Positions 46,125 through 56,135 of a DNA stretch of 64,000 nt are shown piece by piece. The notes under the pieces were generated by a model. It did no database searches, was not told the origin of the DNA, and saw nothing but the letters and a program-made list of their open reading frames with translations. Position numbers and translations under genes: made by a program. Every line of letters begins with the position of its first letter. Positions within the stretch are counted from its first letter, which is position 1. Source of the DNA: Nymphaea colorata (lineage: Eukaryota; Streptophyta; Magnoliopsida; Nymphaeales; Nymphaeaceae); contig NC_045144.1 in the NCBI RefSeq assembly GCF_008831285.2, positions 22,461,716 to 22,525,715 on the forward strand. The letters run 5' to 3'.

Positions 46125-46257
46125 TTGCATGAATCCAAATGATGAGGATGTTCTTCGTGAAAATGCTATAGTAAGGCAAGAGGTAATAGCGACTACAGTT
46201 GATGAGAGTGTAGCTGTTCAAGTTTGTGAACTTAGAAAATCATATCCTAGAAAAGGT
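46125..46257 (+). pseudogene. Possible ABCA-type transporter exon
   Basis: After an AG acceptor (TTGATGCAG) the frame reads NPNDEDVLRENAIVRQE and DESVAVQVCELRKSYP, ending at AAAAG|GTTGAT, a possible donor. This resembles the linker in plant ABCA-subfamily transporters just before the first nucleotide-binding domain, where a DEDV-x-EE-x-x-VKQ block leads into IRGL-x-KTYPG. The next exon with Walker A was not found, so it is probably an isolated fragment. The match covers only about 40 residues. Confidence 0.42.
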
Positions 46258-46260
46258 TGA

Positions 46261-49200
46261 TATGTAAGTTTTAGTATAGTGCATGTGGTTAGTCAGTTCA
46301 TAAGAAACATGCTTTTGCACTCCATTGTTACTCTTTCATTTCTATTTGAACTTCTTTGTCCAGGCTTTCCTCTCTTTGGCATGCTTAACAGTTACTTCTG
46401 TTGAGCACATAGATTCTATCTGCTATTTCACTGTCTTTAGTTGCATAATAAACTAAGGTAATCAAACGTGCCATAGTTTCGTGCTGCATAACTGACATTC
46501 TCTAGACAGTAGAACCCTGTTAGTGCAGCAAGTGATAAACGGCCAAACGATGATCAGTCTTGCATAAATGAAACCAGGTCTTTAACTAAATGCACCTGAA
46601 GGTTCAGTCAAAATAGTAGTTGTAGTAATATATATTGTGATACTAGAAAGATATAGTAATTAGATAAAGATACAGGCTAAAAAAAAACTAAAACTGAGAC
46701 ATCAAAGGTGGCTTCATGATGCCTGTTTTAGCAAATGGTTTCAGCACTCATTTATGCATCAGATCTGCTAAAATTTAAATGTTCATATTTCTCAAATCAG
46801 GAGTTGGATATTGTGTCAACAAGTGGACTTGATTCAGATCGCAGCCATATATCTTTTTTAATTTTTAGGTCTGGCACATGGCATAGAATCCCATATTCTA
46901 GGCAGTTTTTTTATAAACATGGTGAAAGGTTGATCAACCATCCCCGTAGATTAAGATGGTGCAATACATGTCATGTCTAACAAAAGTAGTAATAGATAAG
47001 GCACTTAAAACATGAATAAAAGTTACTCCAATTTTATTTTTCTACAAACTAGAGGCCTTTCAGGGTAGAAGATGATGAACACTGTAATTAATACAGTATT
47101 TCTTTGGCATACATTATTGTATCATATAATTACTTTACTTTGAAGGGTCAGCCAAACCCCAGCTTGGTTTTGCAAAAAAAGCTTGGATAAATTGAGAATG
47201 GTTGAGTCTTTGACGATTCATGTATTAATAAGGCAAATTTTGCTAAAGGAAAACTACTTGAGGGTGGATTTGATTCAGATCTGCTCCATTCGGATCCATT
47301 TGAGTGATCCACAAAACAATACCATGACCTGTTTCTTCAAGGTACAAGAGGCTCTTCAGTTTTTTTCTTCATTCTGTTGATATAATCAACTTGATGTGAG
47401 AACATAGTCTTGCTTTCCTTCTAAAATATCAATATAATAAGAGAAAAGTGCTATCTTATGTTTATAAATTTTTAGTAAACCAACTTGAACACAAGTACGT
47501 GCAAAAACCACTTCTAGATTTTATGTGCTGAGATCAGTCATGTTTCTACACCAAACAAACAGTTTTATAACTATGTCACATGGATGCAGTGTGCGGGTGC
47601 GAGATGCAGCAAGGTCCAAAAAAACTTTGGTGTGGGTGCAAACAGAATGAAGAAACAGAAATATAAAATATCATAGGATGACTTGATGACAACAAAAAAC
47701 AAAAAATGATTGGAAATCAGCTGGAGTCACCAAAATGTTCAAAAGAGGGAATCGGCGGTAGTTGGGGAAAATGGGTAAATCAGCTAACGCTTTTCAATTG
47801 AATGTTGGGAATGTCTATTTGAGATGTGGGGAGGGGAAAACCGTCATCTAACCAGTAGGTTGGCCGAAAAACAACGTGAAATCCAGCAAAAATAGTGTGA
47901 AGGGCATCGGCTGATGAGGGAGTTGAGTGGACCTACCTGAACCAAGTGGACATCGAGGAAGCCCTGTGGCACATAGGGACTGGAGCAGTCAGGTAGGCAT
48001 CAAAAATTTGACCAAAGAGGCACGACAGCACCCAAGAGTCAGTGTTTGCCGGTGAGTTTTAGGATGCTGGAAAGAAGAAATTTGTCAGAGAGAACCATGA
48101 TTTGCTGAAAATCTTTGTCGGCTGTTGGAAACAAGCTTCTCACGAACCGCAGGAGCAGCAGTCTTTGTCGACCGTCAGCAGCTGAAGGGCTTCAATGAAG
48201 CCCTAATACGAGAGAATAAGACCCTTGTTTGACAAGGGTTTATGATTTTTCAAGTTTAAAAAAGGAAATCACTAAAAAGAGGACATATTTGTCCTCCGCT
48301 TGTCCTGACCACACCCAACTCGTCATTGACCAGAGTTGGGTGCACCTCCGATGTGCCATCTTTTCCAACAGGTGTGGTAGACTGCTCTGGGCATGTGTTG
48401 ACCATGTCGAGTGCCATATCTGGCTGCACCCGCTTCGGTGAGGATGCAGCGGCCAGTTTGCTGAATTCTTATGACATAGATTTACACTTTTATCCTTTAT
48501 TGGATGCACATTGAATTTTTGAACTTACGTGCAGCGGCCTGTTTACTGAATTCTTATGACATAGTTTTACACTTTTATCCTTTATTGGATGCACATTGAA
48601 TTTTTTAACTTACGTGGATTGGAAAAGTTTGTTTCTAGATGTTTCTTAGGTTGTTATGTTACAAAAAATTGGCTCTTTGTGAAAAAAATTTCATACATAA
48701 TACCACTTCATTCTTAATGGGTCACCTTTTATATATATATATATACATATATATTTGTTTTAAGGTGTTTCACATGAGATTCCATTCTCCTTTTGTATAC
48801 AAAAGGAATATTAACCATTTTTAGCTGATGAAGTCTGGTGTTTGGGAAGATTGGTGAAGATGGTGTTTTTCATAAACGTCTTAATGAGGAGAACATTCAT
48901 ACAATGAAGGATATTATGGCATTTCTATCTATCGATTTTCATAGGTTGAGGAGCATAATTTTCTTCATTCTTTTGTCTTTCTTCTCAAGTGCTTTGAGCT
49001 TTCCATGGCAATGACCCTTCTTATTCAGACACTTGCATTAAATGCTGGACTAGATGAAATGTACTTCAATTTGGGGTTCGATAATGGTTAATTTATTTTA
49101 TCAGATTAGTAAGCTCTTGCAAAAGAACTAGTATGTCACGATGACTATTTTTCTTCATCTCTCTCCTTTTTCGTAAATTACTACTATATGATCTCTTGTG

Positions 49201-49902
49201 GCACAATTGGTTTTTTCTTTGAATTCCATTACGTTGTGCTCAGCTTTCTAGAGATGGTTCAATAAAGAAGCCTAACCAAAAATGTTTTTCCAAATTCAAT
49301 TGAAGGTGGTGAATTGGTTAATATTGATATACTTCTTTATGGCACTACAATCACATACGCGGCATAATATAGGTTTTTGGATATGCTCTGAGATTTCCTT
49401 TTCATCCTAATGACAGTTTTCCTATTTGGACTGAACATTTACAATAATTAAGTTATGCAGATGCCTCCAGCTAAGTTTGAAGCTTTACTAACTCAGTTAT
49501 TGCCTAGATATGTATATAACTTAATCCTATCTCAGTTCTGGTCAGCTCTATATTGGAGATCTAAAGATACACCACTCCTTATTTTGCTTAGCATTATATC
49601 ACCATCTGATGGTGACAAACAACATTATAATCATGATGTTCTTCATTGTCAACATCATATTAATTGCATATACTTGTTTTGTTTGAGAAATAATTTGGTT
49701 GAAGTGTATTTGCATTACTATATTGACAACACTAAGTCTGGCATTATCTAGTCACTTGAAAATTGTGAAATTGAAACTATCTTTGAGATATATGCTTGAT
49801 ATGTTTGATTTTACCTCAGCTTAGTAGTCATTCCAAGCATTGAATCTTGCTGGTTTATTTCTGCTCTGTGATGTGATCGTTGTTGTCATGCTGCTTTTGT
49901 TT
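46261..49902. other. Unassigned DNA left of Copia-3
   Basis: No gene recognised apart from the small tandem repeat at 48446. A splice-like piece (GCAG|ATGCCTCCAGC...ACTCAG, 49458-49497, MPPAKFEALLTQ) might be an exon, but I cannot connect it to a known protein. Confidence 0.3.
48446..48615. repeat. 85-bp tandem duplication
   Basis: 48446-48530 and 48531-48615 both start GCAGCGGCC and contain GAATTCTTATGACATAG and CCTTTATTGGATGCACATTG. Only a few differences. Confidence 0.92.
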
Positions 49903-50067
49903 TGATAAGATTAGAAAGAATAATCTTTGATCAACTACGAAATCTGCCCTAACTCCTCTTTATATAGACTAGAGGAGAGAGAGAAGTTACAAGAGAAACA
50001 TCTAAAGGAAAAGTTATTACAAAAGTACCCTCTTAAACCTAAAACTGAATATAAACACATCTTAACA
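49903..50067 (-). repeat. Copia-3 3' LTR
   Basis: 165 bp, on the minus strand TGTTAAGATGTG...CTTATCA. A TATA-type element (minus TATATAAAGAGG) lies at about 49958-49970. Identical to 54932-55096. Confidence 0.95.
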
Positions 50068-50082
50068 CTCCCCCTCAAGTTG
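50068..50082 (-). other. Copia-3 polypurine tract
   Basis: On the minus strand AACTTGAGGGGGAG lies directly before the 3' LTR. It overlaps the end of the gag-pol stop region. Confidence 0.9.
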
Positions 50083-53000
50083 GAGCGTATATGTCAAATA
50101 GGCTCAACTTGGAACAGCAGCTTTGGAATGGTCCCCTTGCAAGAGCCTTAGTAAAGATATCAGCCGTTTGCCCTGTAGTTGAAATGTGTGAGGTACTTAC
50201 AAACCCCTTTTGAATCATGTCTCTAGTATAGTGACAATCTACTTCAACATGCTTGGTTCTTTCATGAAAAGCCGGATTATTAGCAATAAACAGTGCAGCT
50301 TTGTTATCACATAACAGTTGCATAGGAAGAGGCACTTCGACAGTAAGATCCAACATCAGGGATCTAACCCACATAACTTCAGCAGTACCCTGAGCCATAG
50401 CTCTATACTCAGATTCTGCACTTGATCTGGCAACCACAGTTTGCTTCTTACTCTTCCATGTAACCAAGTTGGATCCAATAAACACACAAAATCCAGTAGT
50501 GGATTTTCTGTCTGAGGGGCATCCTGCATAGTCGGCATCAACATACACAGATATAGTGAGTGAGGTACCATTCTGAAAGAAGAGTCCCGTTCCTGGTGAA
50601 TTCTTTAGATACCTAAGAATCATCATAGCAGCATCCCAATGAACTTTCTTGGGCTTATCCATAAATTGACTCACTCTGCTAACAGCATAGGCAATGTCAG
50701 GTCGAGTAACAGTGATGTATAGGAGCTTCCCAACAATCCCTCTATACTGTCTTGCATCAACATCTTCAGTATCATCATCATACAAGCGGGTATTGATATC
50801 CATAGGCGTGGATGCAGGCCGACACCCCAGCATCCCTGTCTCTTGCAAAACATCAGTAACGTATTTCCTCTGGCACATGATAAGGCCCTTTTGATTTCTG
50901 GCAAACTCAATACCAAGGAAATAACGTAGTTCACCAAGGTCCTTGGTGACAAAGTGTTGTCCAAGGACATCCTTGATGTTGGAAATCCCCTGATCATCAT
51001 CCCCTGTAACAATGATATCATCAACATAAACAAGAACTATCACCGTACCTGTAGAAGTCTTCTTGACAAAGAGGGAATGGTCGGCCGAAGAACGTCTGAA
51101 GCCCTCATTCTCAATATTCTCTGACAATTTCTGAAACCAAGCTCGAGGACTCTGTTTCAGACCATAAATCGCCTTTCGCAATCTGCACACTTTCTGACAC
51201 TCCCCCTCAGCAACAAACCCTGGTGGTTGCTGCATATACACTTCTTCATGTAAGTCACCATAGAGAAAGGCATTTTTGACATCAAGCTGTGAGAGGGACC
51301 AATTCTTGCTGACAGCCACAGCAAGGAGAATCCGTAAGGAAGCATGTCGTGCCACAGGAGAGAAGGTATCATAATAATCAACCCCATAAGTTTGGGTATA
51401 GCCTTTTGCAACCAGACGAGCCTTATATCTGTCAATACTGCCATCTGCTCGGTATTTGATAGTAAAGACCCATCTGCAACCAACAATGGCTGCATCAACT
51501 GAAGGAGTAACAAGGGTCCAGGTGCCTCTAGACTGAAGAGCATCCATCTCTTCTTGCATAGCCGCTGCCCATTTGGGATCAGAGAGAGCATCCATGGGAT
51601 TCTGTGGAAGAGCAATAGCCGACAGCCCCTTGACAAACTGTCGGTACATAGGGGTGAGTCTATCCATGGATAAATGACCAGAGATAGGATGCAAAGTGCA
51701 ACTACGTTTGCCTTTCCTTTGAGCAATGGGCACATCAAGTTCATTAGGAGCAGGAACATGCTCGTGACATACTCCTATGTCATCATTACAGAAAACATTG
51801 TCAGTTGAGTTTGTGTCAGGAATTACCTTGGGCGTGCTGGGTGAAGGCACAGGTGCACATTGAACAGGCGCAGCAGGCTTAGTACGACGATGGTAGACAG
51901 CCCCAAAACGTGGATCAACTGGGTTTGGACAACTCATGAGAGGTAGAGGAAATTGGACTTCATCATTTAATGCAGGCGCCCTTAATTGAGTTCCATTTGG
52001 GGAGAAGAAAGAGGTTGATTCAAAAAATGTAACATCAGCACTCACATAATACCGACGAGTAGAAGGATCATAACATCGATATCCCTTTTGAGTGCGGGAA
52101 TAACCAACAAAGATCGTTTTGATGGCCCGAGGAGACAACTTATCTCGCCCAGGACCAAGCAACTGAACAAAGGCAACACATCCAAAAACACGAGGTGGAA
52201 CAGAAAACAAGTCTCTGTCAGGAAAGAGGACAGAGATAGGAATAAGGTCTCCCAACACAGATGACGGCATACGATTAATAAGATAGCATGCTGTGAGAAC
52301 AGCATCGCCCCAGTAAGAATGGGGAACATGGCTATGTATGATAATGGTTCTGGCAACATCAAGAATATGACGGTGTTTCCGTTCAGCAACCCCATTTTGT
52401 TGGGAGGTATAGGCACAAGAAGTTTGGTGGATGATACCCTTATCCCTGAAAAATTGTTCCAAAGAGGAAGCACAGAACTCAAGAGCATTGTCAGAGCGCA
52501 CAATTTTGACACAAGTATCAAACTGAGTCAGAATTTCATTGATAAAATTTTTGATTACATGACCCACTTCAGATTTATGCTTCATAAGAAAAACCCAACT
52601 AACACGACTATAGTCATCGACAGCAACAAGATAATATCGATGACCTTGAAGAGCAGGTGTACGACTCGGACCCCAAACATCAAAATGAAGTAACTCAAAC
52701 ACAGAATGGCTACTTCGACTGGGCCGCGGAGGAAAGGATGACCTATGGTGTTTGCCCAACTGACAAGACTCGCATTGAAAAGAAGACTTGGGAGACAACT
52801 GAGGAAGAACATGCAGCAGTTTCTGAAACGGTAGATGTCCAAAACGTAAATGCCAAGTATAAGCCGAGGATGAGGACGACCCTGCAGAGGTAGATCCAGC
52901 AAAGGGAAAGGGATGCACTAGCCTGTAAAGACCTCCCTGTTCACGGCCACTGCCAATCACCCTGCCCGTCAGTATATCCTGAAACACAAGAGAAGAGGAG

Positions 53001-54280
53001 TCAAATATCGCACGACAGTTTAAATCTCTGGTAATCTGACTGATAGATAGTAGGCTATGTGGGAATTCTGGTGCATGAAGAACATGTTGCAATGGTAATG
53101 ATGAAGTAAGTTGGACCTCTCCAAGTCCAACAACGGGAGAATATTTGCCATCTGCTAGAATAACCGAGCGACCAGGTGGAGTAGGGACATAAGAAGTAAA
53201 CTGTGCCTTGTCTCCACAGAGATGTGTCGATGCACCCGAATCAATGAGCCAATCTGTAGTGTCAGAATACATACCAGATGAAGATGCACTGGCAGCAGTA
53301 GTGATAGTAGAGGTGGTCGGATCAGGAGCTTGTTGAGGTCTATCTCCAATCAAGTGTCTCAACTGAGAGATAATATCATCTGCACGTAACTCACTGGAGG
53401 AAACAGGATGTTGAGTCTTAGGCTGCTCTGGAGAATCAGTAAAAACAGTCTGATTGGCAACAGCTGGACGACCATGTTTCTGCCAACACTTATCCACAGT
53501 GTGACCAATGCGATGACAAAACTGACATACTGGGCGCGAAGGGGTATTGCCACGGCCACGGTATCCTCGTCCTCTGGCAAAGAGGGACCCACCTCTGCCA
53601 CGAGTAGCAAGCATAGCAGAAGTGGTATCAAGAACAGTCGATGAAGGGATTGGAATTCTGCTTAGCCTACTATAAGCTTCATCAATAGGAGGAATCGAGG
53701 GACTAGTGAGCATCTGATTCTTTGCTGATTCATAAACAGAGTCTAATCCAGACAGAAATACTCCGACCATAAGCATATCTCTGTATGCCTTCTGTTGCTC
53801 ACACTTACATGCAGGAAAGTAGCTGTTTAGTCTCTCAAACATGGACTTGAGACTAGAATAATAAGTATGTAGAGGGCGACCATCTTGGCGCATCTGATGA
53901 ATATCATGATGAAGCTGCATAATTCTGGTTTCATTCCTTGCTTGTGAATAGGTGGCTGCAAGGGAATCCCACATATCCTTTGCACTTTCCTTATGCAGGA
54001 CTTCATTGGCAATGTCTTGAGTAAGAGTACCAACAATCCATACCATAACCAACGAATTATCTTTAAACCAAGTAGTATATTTTCCTACCTTCTGTACGGG
54101 CTCGGGCTCCAATATAAGATGTTCCTTCTCATGAGCGATCAAGGTTCTTTTTACTTGCATGGCCCACATCTCGTAATTACCCCCATCCATTTTGGTGATA
54201 AAGCTGGAAAATGGGGAACTCTTCATCTCTCCCGACGACACAAAGGAAGAGGTATTAGCGCCGCTGCTAATTTCAGACAT
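50075..54280 (-). CDS. Copia-3 gag-pol polyprotein, complete (1401 aa)
   Basis: One uninterrupted frame encodes the whole replication machinery. Domains in order: gag (1-250, W39 region to Arg/Gly-rich 227-244), zinc knuckle C252-C255-H260-C265, protease DSGAS at 347-351, integrase zinc-binding H477, H482, C503, C506, integrase core D534, D597, E633 (exactly 35 residues between the last two), RT with D1000 in LDVKNAFL and YVDD at 1085-1088, and RNase H with D1248, E1289/E1291 and D1325, ending in QTADIFTKAL (1371-1380). Length and order are normal for plant copia. Gag and pol share one frame with no stop between them, as in most plant copia elements. The start at 54280 is the first ATG giving the full gag N-terminus. 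No missing catalytic residue was seen. Confidence 0.97.
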   Translation of the reverse strand: MSEISSGANTSSFVSSGEMKSSPFSSFITKMDGGNYEMWAMQVKRTLIAHEKEHLILEPEPVQKVGKYTTWFKDNSLVMVWIVGTLTQDIANEVLHKESAKDMWDSLAATYSQARNETRIMQLHHDIHQMRQDGRPLHTYYSSLKSMFERLNSYFPACKCEQQKAYRDMLMVGVFLSGLDSVYESAKNQMLTSPSIPPIDEAYSRLSRIPIPSSTVLDTTSAMLATRGRGGSLFARGRGYRGRGNTPSRPVCQFCHRIGHTVDKCWQKHGRPAVANQTVFTDSPEQPKTQHPVSSSELRADDIISQLRHLIGDRPQQAPDPTTSTITTAASASSSGMYSDTTDWLIDSGASTHLCGDKAQFTSYVPTPPGRSVILADGKYSPVVGLGEVQLTSSLPLQHVLHAPEFPHSLLSISQITRDLNCRAIFDSSSLVFQDILTGRVIGSGREQGGLYRLVHPFPFAGSTSAGSSSSSAYTWHLRFGHLPFQKLLHVLPQLSPKSSFQCESCQLGKHHRSSFPPRPSRSSHSVFELLHFDVWGPSRTPALQGHRYYLVAVDDYSRVSWVFLMKHKSEVGHVIKNFINEILTQFDTCVKIVRSDNALEFCASSLEQFFRDKGIIHQTSCAYTSQQNGVAERKHRHILDVARTIIIHSHVPHSYWGDAVLTACYLINRMPSSVLGDLIPISVLFPDRDLFSVPPRVFGCVAFVQLLGPGRDKLSPRAIKTIFVGYSRTQKGYRCYDPSTRRYYVSADVTFFESTSFFSPNGTQLRAPALNDEVQFPLPLMSCPNPVDPRFGAVYHRRTKPAAPVQCAPVPSPSTPKVIPDTNSTDNVFCNDDIGVCHEHVPAPNELDVPIAQRKGKRSCTLHPISGHLSMDRLTPMYRQFVKGLSAIALPQNPMDALSDPKWAAAMQEEMDALQSRGTWTLVTPSVDAAIVGCRWVFTIKYRADGSIDRYKARLVAKGYTQTYGVDYYDTFSPVARHASLRILLAVAVSKNWSLSQLDVKNAFLYGDLHEEVYMQQPPGFVAEGECQKVCRLRKAIYGLKQSPRAWFQKLSENIENEGFRRSSADHSLFVKKTSTGTVIVLVYVDDIIVTGDDDQGISNIKDVLGQHFVTKDLGELRYFLGIEFARNQKGLIMCQRKYVTDVLQETGMLGCRPASTPMDINTRLYDDDTEDVDARQYRGIVGKLLYITVTRPDIAYAVSRVSQFMDKPKKVHWDAAMMILRYLKNSPGTGLFFQNGTSLTISVYVDADYAGCPSDRKSTTGFCVFIGSNLVTWKSKKQTVVARSSAESEYRAMAQGTAEVMWVRSLMLDLTVEVPLPMQLLCDNKAALFIANNPAFHERTKHVEVDCHYTRDMIQKGFVSTSHISTTGQTADIFTKALARGPFQSCCSKLSLFDIYAPT

Positions 54281-54918
54281 CGCTCAACACAATGGAGGAA
54301 AACCGAGCCACGGAATAGGAAGTGCAGGCAAAAAAGAAGACAATCACATATCGAAAGACAACATGCTGATCATGAAGCAGTTAACACGGGCAGCAATCCA
54401 TAAGTCTGATCGGCTGGAAGAGGCAACAACAGAACTGAACGAAGACAGATTACCAGAGGCGACAGCGAAGACGCTGAGAGGAAAAATCAGCGTGCAGAGC
54501 AGCGGCGGAGTAGAGGAGGCGATGCAGCGAAGACGCTGAGAAGAAAATCAGCGCGCAGCGGCAGCGGAGAAGCAACAGTGACAGACGGCGGCGGCGGGCG
54601 GAGGTGACAGCCACGGCAGGCAGCGGCGAAGATGACTGCAACAGCGGACGGAGGCGTCGGGCGGAGAAGACAGCAACGGGCGGAGGCGTCGGGCGGAGAA
54701 GACAGCAACGGGCGGAGGCGTCGGGTGGAGAAGACAGCAACGGACGGAGGCGTCGGGCGGAGAGGTCAGGACAGCGACTGGCAGAGGCGTCGGGTGGAGA
54801 GGTCAGCGACGGGCGGAGATGGGTGGACACGAGCGGGTGGAGGAAGCGCAGCGATGGGCGCGGTCAGGCGGCGGGCGGCGCCGCTCAATCGGCGCGCCAA
54901 GGAGGAGGAGACGGCTGC
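54281..54918 (-). other. Copia-3 untranslated leader
   Basis: About 640 bp between primer-binding site and gag ATG, unusually GC-rich compared with the rest of the window because of the minisatellite at 54644-54817. RNA of this region is expected to carry packaging and dimer signals, but I cannot point to them. Confidence 0.75.
54644..54817 (-). repeat. GC-rich 32-bp minisatellite in Copia-3 leader
   Basis: About five units of GCGGAGGCGTCGGGCGGAGA plus 'agacagcaacgg' (plus-strand sense). The first three are near-identical and the last two carry substitutions and a short insertion. Confidence 0.9.
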
Positions 54919-54931
54919 TGCTCTGATACCA
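54919..54931 (-). other. Copia-3 primer-binding site
   Basis: On the minus strand TGGTATCAGAGCA follows the 5' LTR directly, matching initiator-Met tRNA. Confidence 0.95.
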
Positions 54932-55096
54932 TGATAAGATTAGAAAGAATAATCTTTGATCAACTACGAAATCTGCCCTAACTCCTCTTTATATAGACTA
55001 GAGGAGAGAGAGAAGTTACAAGAGAAACATCTAAAGGAAAAGTTATTACAAAAGTACCCTCTTAAACCTAAAACTGAATATAAACACATCTTAACA
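54932..55096 (-). repeat. Copia-3 5' LTR
   Basis: 165 bp, no difference seen from 49903-50067 when compared base by base by eye. Confidence 0.95.
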
Positions 55097-55639
55097 TGTT
55101 TTGATGTGGCAGTATGTTTTCTTTCCACTGTAACATGATCATGTGTCAATCTTTCTTTGAATTTGTTGGGAGACAGGAATGAGCTTCAATGAAGCTGCAA
55201 GGCTCTTACAACTGGTAGATTCACTCTCTCTCTCTCTCTCCCTCTTTCTCTCTCTCTCTCTTGTGATAGTCAACAATACCTTTTTTTTTCAATAATCTAA
55301 AGACCCTACAAGAATTATGACATATAGTAATGCAAAAATACCAATCGTTACAATAAGTATGGGACTTTTCCAACGCAATGTGAAATTAATGAAAGATATA
55401 TCAGTATCATTACTAGACTCTTATCCTTCATTTGTTTGATGTTTGTTAGCTTACTGTGCTTCATTCTCTGTTGGATGAGTTATCCCCTAACTACTAACTA
55501 TTTGATATCACATGAAACATCTTATCTTCGACAATGACAGCTCTAGGCACTTGGTGGTGTCCTCTATTCTTTACTGAGATTATTTACTAAGACTTCTTTG
55601 TTCACGCACATGCAATAAATTACTTGAGGCATTTAGTGA
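55097..55639. other. Unassigned DNA right of Copia-3
   Basis: A splice-like piece AGACAG|GAATGAGCTTC...CAACTG|GTAGAT (about 55173-55210) could be a small exon (GMSFNEAARLLQL in one frame). A CT microsatellite follows at about 55220-55262. No protein match is recognised. Confidence 0.3.
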
Positions 55640-56135
55640 AGCATTACCATTTTTAGATGTATATAGGAAGCATTCCTTATCTGGAATAGTTTCACTGGGT
55701 GAAGGATGGTTTCCCATGATTCAGATAGGCTCAAAGATTGAGCTGCTTCCTTATGAAAGACATCATTTAATATCCCATCCCTTAGACCAAGTGGCGATGA
55801 GGAATTATACTCATCTGTACTTGCAGCCTGCACAATCGGAGGAGATTTAGATGTATCCCCATCAAAAAAATTTGCTTCATCTCTGTCATTGTTGGCTTGC
55901 ACAGTATTCCATCTAGTTTGCAAGTGCAGTCGAAAATTCAATGCACTTGGGACAACAAGTTGTTATTTGTCCACACTCATTTTGTGTGCATGTGGAGATG
56001 GTTTCATCTGAGGATTGGCCCAAGTTGGTCAACTTTACGTCATGTGATTGCAGTTTGGCCTTTGAAAACTCTTCCCTAGTATTGACATCATTTTCTGTTG
56101 AGCATTTGCCACAAGTTCCAGCAATGGAATAGAAA
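55640..56135 (-). pseudogene. Unidentified coding-like stretch
   Basis: On the minus strand about 160 codons look coding in two frames joined near 55905-55930. The first part (56135-55930) is Cys-rich: CGKCSTENDVNTREEFSKAK, then TCTQNECGQ and CCPKCIEFSTALAN. The second (55925-55640) is acidic and Ser-rich: NNDRDEANFFDGDTSKSPP, then DEYNSSSPLGLRDGILNDVF. Composition and absence of stops suggest a former exon with one frameshift. I do not recognise the family. Confidence 0.3.

Larger units (their letters stand above)
49903..55096 (-). mobile_element. Copia-3: intact, very young Ty1/copia retrotransposon
   Basis: 5194 bp, minus strand. The LTRs (165 bp each) are identical by eye. The flanking 5-bp target sites are both TGTTT (49898-49902 and 55097-55101). 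Primer-binding site, polypurine tract and a single 1401-codon gag-pol are all intact. The LTRs are short for plant copia elements. Nothing in the sequence prevents mobility. Confidence 0.97.

Noticed and set aside
49927-50151. Duplicate short open frames at 49927 and 54956
   Set aside because: They are the two identical Copia-3 LTRs read on the opposite strand, not genes.
51157-53631. Several minus-strand frames overlapping Copia-3 gag-pol
   Set aside because: Alternative frames of the 1401-codon polyprotein, Leu-rich without motifs.
54450-54981. Long Arg/Gly- and Ala/Ser-rich frames on both strands
   Set aside because: They come from the GC-rich 32-bp minisatellite in the Copia-3 leader. 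Low-complexity frames on both strands are expected from such DNA.
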